Source: Micrococcus sp023147585
Lineage (GTDB): Bacteria > Actinomycetota > Actinomycetes > Actinomycetales > Micrococcaceae
NCBI RefSeq assembly: GCF_044872765.1
Contig: NZ_CP085253.1
Coordinates: 1,178,001-1,242,000, forward strand
DNA length: 64,000 bases
Direction: 5' to 3'
The notes under the pieces were generated by a model. The model was not told the origin of the DNA and ran no database searches. It saw only the letters and a program-made list of their open reading frames with translations. Positions 50,541-59,889 of the stretch are shown piece by piece (the first letter of the stretch is position 1; every line of letters begins with the position of its first letter). Both the position numbers and the translations under genes were made by a program.

Positions 50541-53390
50541 TCAGGCCCTCTTCCGAGGGGTGGTCTTCGCGGCCGGCTTCTTCGCAGGGGCCTTCGTGGC
50601 GGCCGGCTTGCGGGCCGGTGCCTTCTTGGGAGCCGGGCCCTTGGCGCGCTTGTCCGCGAGCAGCTGGTAGGCCTCCTCGGCCGTCAGCTCCTCGGGCACG
50701 CGGCCGCGGGGCACGGTGATGTTGGTGACGCCGTCCGTGACGTACGGGCCGAAGCGGCCCTCCTTCACGGTGACCCTCTTGCCGGACACCGGGTCCTCGC
50801 CGAACTCCGCGAGCGGCGGCTTCGCGGTGCCGCGTCCGCGCTGCTTGGGCTGGGCGTAGACCTCCCGGGCCTGGTCCTCGGTGATGCTGAAGATCTGGTC
50901 CTCCGACTCGAGCGAGCGCGAGTCGGTCCCCTTCTTCAGGTAGGGGCCGAACCGGCCGTTCTGCGCGGTGATGACCTCACCTTCCGCGTCCGCCCCCACG
51001 ATGCGCGGCAGGGACATCAGCTGCAGCGCCTGTTCGAGGGTCACGGTGTCCACGGCCATGCTCTTGAAGAGCGAGCCGGTGCGGGGCTTCTGCGCCGCGG
51101 GCTTCTTCTTGGGCTTCGGCTTGCCGTTCTTGTAGTACTCGGTGGGCTGCGCGTCCAGCCACGCCTGCAGCTGCTCCTCGGTCATCTCGGGGATGACCTC
51201 GGTGACGTAGGGGCCGTAGCGCCCGTCCTTGGCGACGACGGCGTGGCCCGTCTCCGGGTCCGTGCCCAGCGCGCGCTCGGAGGGCTTGGCGGTGGCGAAC
51301 AGCTCCTCCGCCTTGGCGGGGGTGAGCTCGTCCGGGGCCAAGTCCTCGGGGACGTTGGCGCGCGGCGGCGTCGAGCCCTCTTCGGCGCCGGCGGGCAGCG
51401 GCTTCTCGAGGTACGGGCCGTACTGGCCCACGCGCAGGGTAATGTCCTCGGTGATCGGCAGGGAGTTCACCGCGCGGGCGTCGATGTCTCCCAGGTTCTC
51501 CACCACCTGCTGGAGGCCGTCCATGCCCTTCTCGGCACCCGAGGCCGGGGCGCCGAAGTAGAAGGTCTGCAGCCAGGCCTCGCGGGCCAGCTCGCCCGCG
51601 GCGATGCGGTCGAGGTCGTCCTCCATGCGGGCCGTGAAGTCGTAGTCCACGTACCTGCTGAAGTAGTCCTCGAGCAGGCCGATCACGGCGAACGCGGTCC
51701 ACGACGGGACCAGGGCGTTGCCGCGCTTGGTGACGTAGCCGCGGTCCATGATCGTGGAGATCGTGGGGGCGTACGTGGAGGGGCGGCCGATCTCCCGGCG
51801 CTCCAGCTCGGCCACGATGGAGGCCTCGGTGTAGCGGGCCGGCGGGGAGGTCTCGTGACCGGTGGCCTCGATCGGCTCGCCGGTCAGCCGCTCCCCCTCG
51901 GCCACCTGCGGCAGGCGGCGGTCTCTGGCCTCGGCCCTCTCCTCCTCGCTCTCCGCGTCCTTGCCCTCCTCGTAGGCGTCGAGGAAGCCCTTGAACGTGA
52001 TCACGGTGCCGGAGGCGGCGAACTGGGCGGTGCGGCCGTCCTTCGCCTGCGCGGAGAATCGCAGCGTGGCGGTGTAGCCCTTCGCGTCCGCCATCTGGGA
52101 GGCCACGGTGCGCTTCCAGATCAGCTCGTAGAGGCGGAACTCGTCCGGGCGCAGCTCGTTCCTCACCTGGGCGGGGGTGCGGAAGGAGTCGCCCGCGGGG
52201 CGGATGGCATCGTGCGCCTCCTGCGCGTTCTCGGAGCGCTTGGCGTACGTGCGCGGCTGCGCCGGCACGGCGTCGGACCCGTAGAGCTCGGCGGCCTGCG
52301 TGCGGGCGGCCCCGATGGCCTCCTGGGACAGGTTCACCGAGTCGGTGCGCATGTAGGTGATGTAGCCGTTCTCGTACAGGCGCTGGGCCACCTGCATGGA
52401 GACGCGGGAGCTCATCCGCAGCTTGCGCGAGGCCTCCTGCTGCATGGTCGACGTGGTGAACGGCGCGGCCGGCCGGCGCGTGTACGGCTTGTCCTCCACG
52501 GCGTCCACCGTGAAGTCCGCGCCGCGCAGCCCCTCGGCAAGGGAGGTGGCGGCGGCCGCGTCCAGGTGCGCGACCTTCTTGCCCGGGGCGGACTTCAGGC
52601 GGCCGGCGTCGTCGAAGTCGCGGCCGGTGGCCACGCGCTCACCGTCCACGGTGGAGAGTCGGGCTGTGAAGGAGGCGCCGACGGCGTCGGCGGCCTGCGC
52701 GCCCTCGGCGACGGTGAACGTGCCCTCCACACCCCAGTACTGCGCGGCCACGAACGCCATGCGCTCACGCTCGCGCTCCACCACGAGGCGGGTGGCCACG
52801 GACTGCACGCGGCCGGCGGAGAGGCCGCGGGAGACCTTGCGCCACAGCACCGGGGAGAGCTCGTAGCCGAAGAGGCGGTCCAGGATGCGGCGCGTCTCCT
52901 GGGCGTCCACCAGGTGGGTGTCCAGGTCGCGGATGTTCTGCAGGCCGCGCTGCACGCCCTCCTTGGTGATCTCGCCGAAGGTCATGCGGTACACGGGGAC
53001 CTTGGGCTTGAGGGTGTCCAGGAGGTGCCACGCGATGGCCTCGCCCTCGCGGTCCGCATCCGTGGCGAGGTAGAGGGCCTCGGCGTCCTTGAGCTCGCGC
53101 TTGAGCTCGGTGACCTTCTTCTTCTTGTCCGGGTGCACCACGTAGTAGGGGTCGAAGCCGTGCTCCGTGTCCACCGCGAACTTGCCGTAGGGACCCTTCT
53201 TCATGTCCGCCGGCAGGTCGGAGGGCTTGGGCAGGTCACGGATGTGGCCCACGGAGGAGTCCACCACCCAGCCCTCGCCCACCGCGTTCAGGTACTTCGC
53301 GATGGACTTGCTCTTGGCCGGGGACTCCACGATGACCAGCTTCTTGCCCTGGGGCACGGAGCCGGTCACGGAAGCGGGGGTGGTGGTCAA
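50541..53390 (-). CDS. topA: DNA topoisomerase I
   Basis: A 949-aa type IA topoisomerase that relaxes negative supercoils. The Toprim domain starts LVIVESPAKSKSIAKYL with LATDADREGEAIAWH. The active-site tyrosine is in ENGYITYMRTDSVNLS. Several C-terminal repeats follow (RYGPYVTEVIP, RFGPYLKKGTDS, RFGPYVTDGVTN) and a Lys/Ala/Pro-rich tail of about 40 residues, the actinobacterial replacement for zinc fingers. The start is taken as TTG 53390 because AGGAGG lies exactly 6 nt upstream; in-frame GTGs nine and twelve codons later lack a site. Confidence 0.93.
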   Translation of the reverse strand: MTTTPASVTGSVPQGKKLVIVESPAKSKSIAKYLNAVGEGWVVDSSVGHIRDLPKPSDLPADMKKGPYGKFAVDTEHGFDPYYVVHPDKKKKVTELKRELKDAEALYLATDADREGEAIAWHLLDTLKPKVPVYRMTFGEITKEGVQRGLQNIRDLDTHLVDAQETRRILDRLFGYELSPVLWRKVSRGLSAGRVQSVATRLVVERERERMAFVAAQYWGVEGTFTVAEGAQAADAVGASFTARLSTVDGERVATGRDFDDAGRLKSAPGKKVAHLDAAAATSLAEGLRGADFTVDAVEDKPYTRRPAAPFTTSTMQQEASRKLRMSSRVSMQVAQRLYENGYITYMRTDSVNLSQEAIGAARTQAAELYGSDAVPAQPRTYAKRSENAQEAHDAIRPAGDSFRTPAQVRNELRPDEFRLYELIWKRTVASQMADAKGYTATLRFSAQAKDGRTAQFAASGTVITFKGFLDAYEEGKDAESEEERAEARDRRLPQVAEGERLTGEPIEATGHETSPPARYTEASIVAELERREIGRPSTYAPTISTIMDRGYVTKRGNALVPSWTAFAVIGLLEDYFSRYVDYDFTARMEDDLDRIAAGELAREAWLQTFYFGAPASGAEKGMDGLQQVVENLGDIDARAVNSLPITEDITLRVGQYGPYLEKPLPAGAEEGSTPPRANVPEDLAPDELTPAKAEELFATAKPSERALGTDPETGHAVVAKDGRYGPYVTEVIPEMTEEQLQAWLDAQPTEYYKNGKPKPKKKPAAQKPRTGSLFKSMAVDTVTLEQALQLMSLPRIVGADAEGEVITAQNGRFGPYLKKGTDSRSLESEDQIFSITEDQAREVYAQPKQRGRGTAKPPLAEFGEDPVSGKRVTVKEGRFGPYVTDGVTNITVPRGRVPEELTAEEAYQLLADKRAKGPAPKKAPARKPAATKAPAKKPAAKTTPRKRA

Positions 53391-53471
53391 CGGAGTCCTC
53401 CTGGACGGTGAGTGCTGCGGGCCCGCCGGCGGCGCCGGGGTGGCGCGGACATGGCGGACGGACGTCCCCAC

Positions 53472-53499
53472 ATCGTAGGGGGCGCGTGGCCCACCATAA
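53472..53499 (-). promoter_or_regulatory. topA promoter
   Basis: Minus strand TTATGG (53494-53499), 16 nt, TACGAT (53472-53477). The transcript would start near 53465 with a leader of about 75 nt containing AGGAGG. This is one of the few genes here with a clear leader and ribosome site. Confidence 0.45.
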
Positions 53500-53543
53500 C
53501 GGTTGGGTCTCCGTGCGCCCGCAGAGGAGGCGGAGCGGAGCGG

Positions 53544-55253
53544 TCAGGCCCCCTCCACGAGGAACCCGTCCTCGTAGAGCTCCCGCAGCGCCGCGAGCAG
53601 GCCGGCCCGGCCGGCGTCGTCCAGCTCCAGCAGGGCGACGACGGCGCCGACCAGCTGCCCCACGCTCAGCTCGCCGTCCGAGGCGGAGAGGACGCCCGCC
53701 GTCGCGGTGTCCAGGCGCGCGGTGCGCCGGAAGCCGCCGCCCTGCCGGGCCAGGATCACCTCCGGGTGCTCGGCGCCGAAGCGCTGGTGGCGCTCCTCCG
53801 TGACGTCGTCCGCCACGCGCAGGTGGAGGGAGCGCAGGGCGGTCAGCGCCGGGTCGCCGACGACGTCGCCCGACACGCCGCCGGCGCGGTCCGGGACCAC
53901 GGCGAGCCGGTCCCGGCGGGCGACGGCGGCCGCCCACGCGGCGCCGAGCGCCTCGTCGACCGGCTGGGTCAGCTCCTCGGCGACCGTCCAGCCCCGACCC
54001 TGCGAGCCGTCCGCGGCGGGGCGGCGCAGCCACACGTGGCCGAAGCCCACCCCGGAGACCCCACGGGCGACGAAGTCCTCCAGATAGCCGCGATACGCCG
54101 CCTCGTAGGCGTGCGGGTCCAGCTCCAGGGAGGAGTCCCGCAGCCAGGTCTCGGCGTAGCCGGCCGGGTCCTGGGAGTCGCGCTGGATGATCCAGGCCTG
54201 GACGCCGGGGGCGATCCACGAGCGGGGGCGCGCGTCCCAGGCGGCGGCGCCGTCGCCCTCGGCCGGGATCTCCCAGTTGGCGAGCAGCTGCGCGGTGCCG
54301 CCCTCGGTCAGGTGATCCGGCAGGGCGGCGATCAGCTCGGCCACGATCCGATCGCCCTCGCGGCCGCCGTCCCGGTAGGTGAGGACGGGGGCGTCCGGGT
54401 CGGTGCGCGGCGTGATGACGAACGGCGGGTTGGAGACCACGAGGTCGAAGCGCTCCCCCGCCACCGGGGCCAGCATGTCCCCGGCGAGCAGGCGCACGCG
54501 GTCCTCGATCCGCTCCCGGTCGAGGCCGAGCTCCTCCGCGTTCAGCAGGAGGTTGAACCGGGTGAACTCGAGGGCCCGCTCGGAGAGGTCCGTGGCGGTG
54601 ACGTGCTCGGCGTGGGCGAGCAGGTGCAGGGTCTGGATGCCGCAGCCGGTGCCGACGTCCAGGGCGCGACCCACCGGACGGCGCTGCGTGGCACCGGCGA
54701 GGGTGAGCGAGGCCCGCCCGATGCCGAGCACGTGGTCCTCCGGCAGCGGACCGCGGCGCTGGAGCGCGGTCTGGTCCGCGGCCACCCACATCCGCCCGGG
54801 CTCGTCCACCTCGTACGGGGTGAGCTCCACGGTCCCGCGCACGAGCCCCTCGCCGGCCTCCACCACCAGGCCGGCCGCGAGAGCACCGGGCAGGCCCGTG
54901 CGCGGCAGGGCGGCGGCGAGGTCGGAGGCGGGGACGGGGTCGCCGAGCATCCACGCTCCCACGAGCGCGGCGAGCGGACGGTGCGCCGACCGCGGGAGGG
55001 CGGCGTCGTCGTCGTGGCCCGTGGCCTCGTCCTCCAGGCCCTCGACGTCCCGCGCTCGGGCGACCGCGAGGCGGGCCGCCTCGGGGCGCTCGCGCGCGAG
55101 GGAGTCCGCGGCGACGGGTCCGAGCAGCGCCTCGACCGACTCCGCGGTGTAGGGGAGGTCGGCGAGATCGGCCGTGAGCGCGGCGGCGGCCACGGGCGTC
55201 AGGCGGGGCGCGGGGTGGGAGCCGAGCGGGGTGGACGGCGTGGCGGCGTGCAT
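53544..55253 (-). CDS. Class I SAM-dependent methyltransferase, multidomain
   Basis: A 569-aa protein. An N-terminal helical region (about 20-190) is followed by a methyltransferase core: ALDVGTGCGIQTLHLL (SAM loop), VTATDLSERALEFT, and FDLVVSNPPFVI with the NPPF motif of N-methyltransferases acting on planar nitrogens. The C-terminal 200 residues have no named domain I can assign. NPPF enzymes modify Gln, adenine or guanine, so an rRNA, tRNA or protein target is likely. ATGA overlap with trhO upstream. Confidence 0.85.
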   Translation of the reverse strand: MHAATPSTPLGSHPAPRLTPVAAAALTADLADLPYTAESVEALLGPVAADSLARERPEAARLAVARARDVEGLEDEATGHDDDAALPRSAHRPLAALVGAWMLGDPVPASDLAAALPRTGLPGALAAGLVVEAGEGLVRGTVELTPYEVDEPGRMWVAADQTALQRRGPLPEDHVLGIGRASLTLAGATQRRPVGRALDVGTGCGIQTLHLLAHAEHVTATDLSERALEFTRFNLLLNAEELGLDRERIEDRVRLLAGDMLAPVAGERFDLVVSNPPFVITPRTDPDAPVLTYRDGGREGDRIVAELIAALPDHLTEGGTAQLLANWEIPAEGDGAAAWDARPRSWIAPGVQAWIIQRDSQDPAGYAETWLRDSSLELDPHAYEAAYRGYLEDFVARGVSGVGFGHVWLRRPAADGSQGRGWTVAEELTQPVDEALGAAWAAAVARRDRLAVVPDRAGGVSGDVVGDPALTALRSLHLRVADDVTEERHQRFGAEHPEVILARQGGGFRRTARLDTATAGVLSASDGELSVGQLVGAVVALLELDDAGRAGLLAALRELYEDGFLVEGA

Positions 55254-56164
55254 CAGGCGGCGCTCCTCTCGGCGCAGACGTGGCACCGGTGGTCGGGGTG
55301 GGCCGCGGCGCAGGCGGCGCAGCGGACCTCGAGGGTGGTGCAGGCGGGGTCGGCGCAGTTGCGCAGGTCCGAGGTGGGCTCGCCGCACAGGTGGCACCGG
55401 CCGATGGTCTCGGCGTCGTCGGTGAAGCGGGTGGCCATGCGCCGGTCGAAGACGGCGAGCTCGCCGCGCCACAGGCCGGCGTCGCCGAAGGCCTCCCCAT
55501 AGCGGACGATCCCGCCCTCGAGCTGGTAGACCTCGGCGAAGCCGCGGTCCTTGAGCAGGGCGGAGAGGACCTCGCAGCGCACCCCGCCGGTGCAGTAGGC
55601 GACGACGGGCGCGTCCTTGAGGTGGTCCAGGGCGCCGGAGTCGACGGCGGCCAGCAGGTCCCGCGTGGTCTCCGCCTGGGGCACCACGGCCCCCTCGAAC
55701 CGGCCGATGGCGGCCTCGACGCTGTTGCGCCCGTCCAGGAACCGGACGGGGCTGTCCGTGGCGGCGCGCTCGGCGACGAGGTCCGCGAGCTGCTGCGGCG
55801 TGAGATGCTCCCCCGTGCCGACCACGCCTCGCTCGTCCACCCGGATCCGCTCGGGGGCGCCGAAGGCGACGAGCTCGGGGCGGACCTTCACGGAGAGGCG
55901 GGGGAAGTCCGCCGCGGAGCCCGCGGACCACGTGACGTCGAGAGCGCGGAACGCGGGGTGCTCGCGCGTGGCCCTGACGTAGGCCTTCACCGCCTCGACC
56001 GGCCCACCGACCGTGCCGTTGATGCCCTGCGGGGAGACGATGATCCGGCCGGTCAGGCCCAGGGAGGCCGCCAGGGTGCGCTGCCACAGCCGCACGGCCT
56101 CGGGATCGGCGAGCGGCGTGAAGCGGTAGTAGAGCGCGATGCGGGAGACGGGGGAAGGACTCAC
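55253..56164 (-). CDS. trhO: tRNA U34 hydroxylase TrhO (rhodanese-like)
   Basis: A 303-aa protein matching the TrhO/YceA family, which hydroxylates uridine 34 in some tRNAs. N-terminal acylphosphatase-like domain (YYRFTPLAD... IIVSPQGINGTVGG). Rhodanese domain with the catalytic cysteine in VVAYCTGGVRCEVLSALL. C-terminal cysteine cluster (CHLCGEP...NCADPACTTLEVRCAACAAAH...CHVC), probably zinc binding and characteristic of the longer family members. GTG 56164 is 6 nt after TACCCT (56171-56176, minus). Confidence 0.9.
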   Translation of the reverse strand: MSPSPVSRIALYYRFTPLADPEAVRLWQRTLAASLGLTGRIIVSPQGINGTVGGPVEAVKAYVRATREHPAFRALDVTWSAGSAADFPRLSVKVRPELVAFGAPERIRVDERGVVGTGEHLTPQQLADLVAERAATDSPVRFLDGRNSVEAAIGRFEGAVVPQAETTRDLLAAVDSGALDHLKDAPVVAYCTGGVRCEVLSALLKDRGFAEVYQLEGGIVRYGEAFGDAGLWRGELAVFDRRMATRFTDDAETIGRCHLCGEPTSDLRNCADPACTTLEVRCAACAAAHPDHRCHVCAERSAA

Positions 56165-56267
56165 CGGTCCAGGGTAGGTCCCGGCGCGGCACCGCCTCTG
56201 TGGACTCGGATGTTGCAATGGGGTCACGGGTGTTCCCGTGACGGCGGTCACACCCTAGCCTCGTGTC

Positions 56268-57041
56268 ATGACGCAGCATCTGGACACGGCACTGGTGGAC
56301 ACCTGGTTCGAGGCGTGGGCCCGTTCGCGCTGCTACCGGACCGACACGGAGGGCGGCCGGCGCGCGGCGCTGCGCACGCAGCGCCCCGCCCGCATGATCC
56401 CCGGCGGCTCCGGCCGGGCCTCGCTGGACGTCCCCGCCACGTGGGAGCACGTCCTCGTGACGCCGGGCCAGGAGGAGCTGGACGCGCTGGAGCCCATCCT
56501 CGACGACGCACCCGACTCCCTCGTCACCGTGTTCGGGGAGGCCGAGGGGGACCTCGCCGGCCTCGGCCTGGCCTGCCAGGTGGACGCCGAGCGGCTCATG
56601 GCCCTCGAGATGGACCCCGAACTGCTCGACGTCGAGCCGCCGCTGCTCCCGGAGGGGTACGAGGCCCGCGTGGACGAGCCCGTGGACGGCAGCCGCCGCC
56701 TGCGCGTGGTGGCCGTGGGGGCCTCCACGGCGCCCGAGGGCGAGGAGGAGCTCGCCGCGCTCGGCTGGGTCACGTTCCAGGACGCCACCGCCGTCTACGA
56801 CCGCATCTGGACCGCGCCGAACCACCGGCGCCGCGGCATGGGCTCCCTCGTGATGCGCCACCTGACCAGCGAGGTGATGAGCGAGGGCGAGGTCCGCCGC
56901 GGCCTGCTCGTGGCCTCCCCGGACGGCCAGAAGCTCTACGCCCACCTCGGCTGGACCGATCTGGCTCCGGTGGCCATCTTCAGCCGCGACCGTGTCGAGG
57001 GCGCCGCGACCCCCGAGCACACGGGCACCATGGGTGGGTGA
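56268..57041 (+). CDS. GNAT N-acetyltransferase
   Basis: A 257-aa protein with the GNAT acetyl-CoA loop RIWTAPNHRRRGMGSLVMRHL (R-R-x-G-M/x-G) and the final DGQKLYAHLGWTDLAPVAIFSR. The N-terminal 100 residues form a second, poorly conserved module. Substrate unknown. ATG 56268 is 6 nt after TAGCCT (56256-56261). Its stop overlaps the helicase start (GTGA), so the two may be co-translated. Confidence 0.85.
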   Translation: MTQHLDTALVDTWFEAWARSRCYRTDTEGGRRAALRTQRPARMIPGGSGRASLDVPATWEHVLVTPGQEELDALEPILDDAPDSLVTVFGEAEGDLAGLGLACQVDAERLMALEMDPELLDVEPPLLPEGYEARVDEPVDGSRRLRVVAVGASTAPEGEEELAALGWVTFQDATAVYDRIWTAPNHRRRGMGSLVMRHLTSEVMSEGEVRRGLLVASPDGQKLYAHLGWTDLAPVAIFSRDRVEGAATPEHTGTMGG

Positions 57042-59491
57042 CCCCGCCGCCCCCGCCCTCTGACGTCCCCTCGCCATGGGAGGACCCGGCCGCCGGGTGG
57101 GACGTGCCCGCGCCCCCGGCCGCTCCCGACCACGCGCGCGCGGCCCTCGCCACGGCGCTCGGGCGCCGCATGCTGCCGGAGCAGGTGCTGCACGTGCGCA
57201 CGGTCCCGTCCCGCGCGGCGCGCCCCGTCGACTGGCCGGCGGGCACACCGGAGGGGCTGGTCGAGGCCTTCGCGGCCCGGGGCGTCGAGCGGCCCTGGGC
57301 CCACCAGGTGGAGGCCGCCCTCGCCCTGGCACAGGGCGCGCACACGGTGCTGGCGACGGGGACGGCGTCGGGCAAGTCCCTCGGCTACCAGCTGGCGGTG
57401 GGCACGGCCCTGGCCGCCGACCCGAACGCCACCGTGCTCTACCTGGCACCGACCAAGGCCCTCGCCGCCGACCAGCTGGCGTCGTGGCGCGCCCTCGAGC
57501 GCGACGGCGCCCGCTGGCTGCGCGCCGCCCCCTACGACGGGGACACCGCTCCCCAGGACCGGGTCTGGGCGCGGGAGCACGCGAACATCCTGCTGACCAA
57601 CCCGGACATGCTGCACGTGGGGATCCTGCCGCACCACGAGCGGTGGGCCGTGTTCTTCCGGAACCTGACGCACGTGATCGTCGACGAGTCGCACACGTAC
57701 CGCGGGGTGTTCGGCTCGCAGGTGGGCATCCTGCTGCGCCGCCTGCGCCGGGTGGCGGCGCACTGCCGGGGCGAACGCCCCGAGACCGTGTTCGTGGGCG
57801 CCTCCGCCACCTCGGCGGACCCGGCCGCGCACTTCACCACGCTGATCGGTGCGCCCGCGAGGGCGGTGACGGAGGACGGCTCCCCCCACGGCGCGGTGCA
57901 CGTGGGCTTCTGGCAGCCCGAGCTGACCGACCGGCGGGGCGAGAACGGCGCTCCCGTGCGGCGCTCGGCCATGGCGACCGCCGCCGACCTCGTCACCGAC
58001 CTCGCCCTCCAGCAGACCCGCACCCTCGCGTTCATCACATCCCGACGCGGCGCGGAGGCGATCGCGGGCACCGCGAAGCGTCAGCTCGAGGAGGTCGAGG
58101 CCGGACTCGGCACCCGGATCGCGGCGTACCGCTCCGGCTACCTGCCGGAGGAGCGGCGCGCGCTCGAAGAGGCCCTCCGCTCGGGGCGGCTGCTCGGCAT
58201 GGCCTCGACCCCGGCGCTCGAGATGGGGATCGACGTGGCCGGGCTCGACGCCGTGGTGGTGGCCGGCTGGCCCGGGACCCGCGCGTCCTTCTTCCAGCAG
58301 ATCGGCCGGGCCGGGCGCGGCGGTCAGGACGCGCTCGCGTTCTTCGTGGCCTCCGACGACCCGCTCGACACCTTCGTGGTGGACCACCCCGAGGCCGTGT
58401 TCGACCTGGGCGTGGAGGACACCGTGGTGGACCCGCAGAACCCGCACCTGCTCGGCCCCCAGCTGTGCGCCGCCGCCGCTGAGCTGCCGATCACCCCGGA
58501 CGCGCTCGGCTGGTTCGGCACGCCGGCGCGCGTACGGGAGCTGCTCGACGCCCTCGTGGCGCAGGGCCTGCTGCGCCGGCGCCCCGCAGGCTGGTTCTGG
58601 ACGCACGCCGAGCACGCGGCCGGACTGGTCTCCCTCCGCGACGACGGCGGCGGCCCCATGGACATCATCGACGTCGAGTCCGGGGCACTGCTGGGCACGA
58701 TGGACTCCCCGCAGACCCACTACCAGGCGCACCCGGGCGCGGTGTACGTGCACCAGGACCGCACGTTCCTCGTGGAGGACCTCGACGAGGACGCCCACGC
58801 CGTGCTCGTCACGCGCGCGTGGCCGGACTTCACGACGCAGGCCCGGGACGTCACGGAGATCGAGATCGTGGCCGTGGAGCGTCGGCTCGACGCGCACGGC
58901 AGCTCCCTGCGCTGGTGCCTGGGCGACGTGCAGGTGCGCACGCAGGTGGTCTCCTTCCAGCGCAAGGCCCTGCTCTCCGGCGAGGTGCTCGGCGAGGAGC
59001 CGCTCGATCTGCCGGCCCGGGACCTGTTCACCTCCGCCGTGTGGTTCCAGGCCTCCTCCGAGGAGCTCGTGGCGGCGGGCCTGACGATGGACCGGCTGCC
59101 CGGCGCCCTGCACGCGGCCGAGCACGCCATGATCGGGATGATGCCCCTGGTGGCCTCGAATGACCGCTGGGACATCGGCGGCGTGTCCATGGTGCTGCAC
59201 CCGGACACCGGCTCGCCCGCGGTGTTCGTGTACGACGGCCGCCCCGGCGGGGCGGGCTTCGCGGAGCGCGGCTTCGAGCAGGCGCGCCGCTGGGTCACGG
59301 CGACGGCGGCCGCGATTCACACGTGCGAGTGCCCGGAGGGCTGCCCCTCCTGCGTGCAGTCCCCCAAGTGCGGCAACCGCAACAGCCCCCTGGACAAGGC
59401 CGGGGCGCTGACGGTGCTGCGCTTCCTGATCGAGCGGTTCGATGCGCTCGCGGAGGTGGACGTGGGTGAGCCGGAGGCGGCCGAGGACTGA
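57038..59491 (+). CDS. DEAD/DEAH helicase with DUF1998 zinc domain (MrfA/YprA type)
   Basis: An 817-aa SF2 helicase. Motif I ATGTASGKSLGYQL, Ia YLAPTKALAADQL, II VIVDESHTYRGVFGS (DESH), III VGASATSADP, V ASTPALEMGIDVAGLD and VI QQIGRAGRGG. The C-terminal DUF1998 region ends with CECPEGCPSCVQSPKCGN, four cysteines that bind zinc in MrfA, a 3'-5' helicase that repairs mitomycin C damage in Bacillus. In actinobacteria it is conserved beside the tad genes, as here. GTG start overlaps the GNAT stop. Confidence 0.9.
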   Translation: MTPPPPPSDVPSPWEDPAAGWDVPAPPAAPDHARAALATALGRRMLPEQVLHVRTVPSRAARPVDWPAGTPEGLVEAFAARGVERPWAHQVEAALALAQGAHTVLATGTASGKSLGYQLAVGTALAADPNATVLYLAPTKALAADQLASWRALERDGARWLRAAPYDGDTAPQDRVWAREHANILLTNPDMLHVGILPHHERWAVFFRNLTHVIVDESHTYRGVFGSQVGILLRRLRRVAAHCRGERPETVFVGASATSADPAAHFTTLIGAPARAVTEDGSPHGAVHVGFWQPELTDRRGENGAPVRRSAMATAADLVTDLALQQTRTLAFITSRRGAEAIAGTAKRQLEEVEAGLGTRIAAYRSGYLPEERRALEEALRSGRLLGMASTPALEMGIDVAGLDAVVVAGWPGTRASFFQQIGRAGRGGQDALAFFVASDDPLDTFVVDHPEAVFDLGVEDTVVDPQNPHLLGPQLCAAAAELPITPDALGWFGTPARVRELLDALVAQGLLRRRPAGWFWTHAEHAAGLVSLRDDGGGPMDIIDVESGALLGTMDSPQTHYQAHPGAVYVHQDRTFLVEDLDEDAHAVLVTRAWPDFTTQARDVTEIEIVAVERRLDAHGSSLRWCLGDVQVRTQVVSFQRKALLSGEVLGEEPLDLPARDLFTSAVWFQASSEELVAAGLTMDRLPGALHAAEHAMIGMMPLVASNDRWDIGGVSMVLHPDTGSPAVFVYDGRPGGAGFAERGFEQARRWVTATAAAIHTCECPEGCPSCVQSPKCGNRNSPLDKAGALTVLRFLIERFDALAEVDVGEPEAAED

Positions 59492-59499
59492 CCGCCTCC

Positions 59500-59889
59500 T
59501 CACCGCACCGAGGGCGGGCCGGCCACGGCCACCGCGCGGGCGGGCGGCAGCGGCACCCGGGCCACCTCCACCTCGACGCGCACCGAGCCCTGCGGGGACG
59601 CCGAGCAGTCCAGCACCCGGGCGTGGTTCCGCTCGGCCGTCTCCGCGGCGAGGGCGCACGGCTCCTGCGCGGTGATCCCGCGGCGGGCGTCCGAGGCCGC
59701 GAGCGCGGCGAGGTCCGCCGCGCCGGCCGCCTGCGACGCGGTGACGGAGGCCGCGCCCAGGGCGGCCACCGCGATCACGAGCGACGCCCCGAGGGCCACG
59801 GTGCCGAGGGCCGTGACCCCGCCCGCGCCGCGTTCGTCGGCGAGGGCCTGCCGCGCCCTGGCCGGCGCACCGCCGCGGTGCGGGGTCAC
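59500..59889 (-). CDS. TadG-like protein (helicase/secretion-neighbourhood TadE-like)
   Basis: A 129-aa protein with one N-terminal helix (GGVTALGTVALGASLVIAVAALGAASVTASQAAGAADLAALAAS) preceded by the basic GERGAGG-type prepilin-like lead (ADERGAGG). The periplasmic remainder includes one cysteine pair (PCALAAE, VLDCSAS). The 'QaA.AADLAALAAA' pattern is typical of TadE/TadG pseudopilins next to the DUF1998 helicase (compare mycobacterial Rv3654c). GTG 59889 overlaps the tadE stop. Last gene of the tad set. Confidence 0.8.
   Translation of the reverse strand: MTPHRGGAPARARQALADERGAGGVTALGTVALGASLVIAVAALGAASVTASQAAGAADLAALAASDARRGITAQEPCALAAETAERNHARVLDCSASPQGSVRVEVEVARVPLPPARAVAVAGPPSVR

Noticed and set aside
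49398..53411. A 1337-codon open frame antisense to ppx and topA
   Set aside because: Shadow of strongly biased genes; composition is Gly/Val/Arg/His-rich with no recognisable domain.
55280..57037. Long plus-strand extension ahead of the DUF1998 helicase
   Set aside because: The helicase begins at GTG 57038, overlapping the GNAT stop. The extension is antisense to trhO and out of frame with the GNAT gene.
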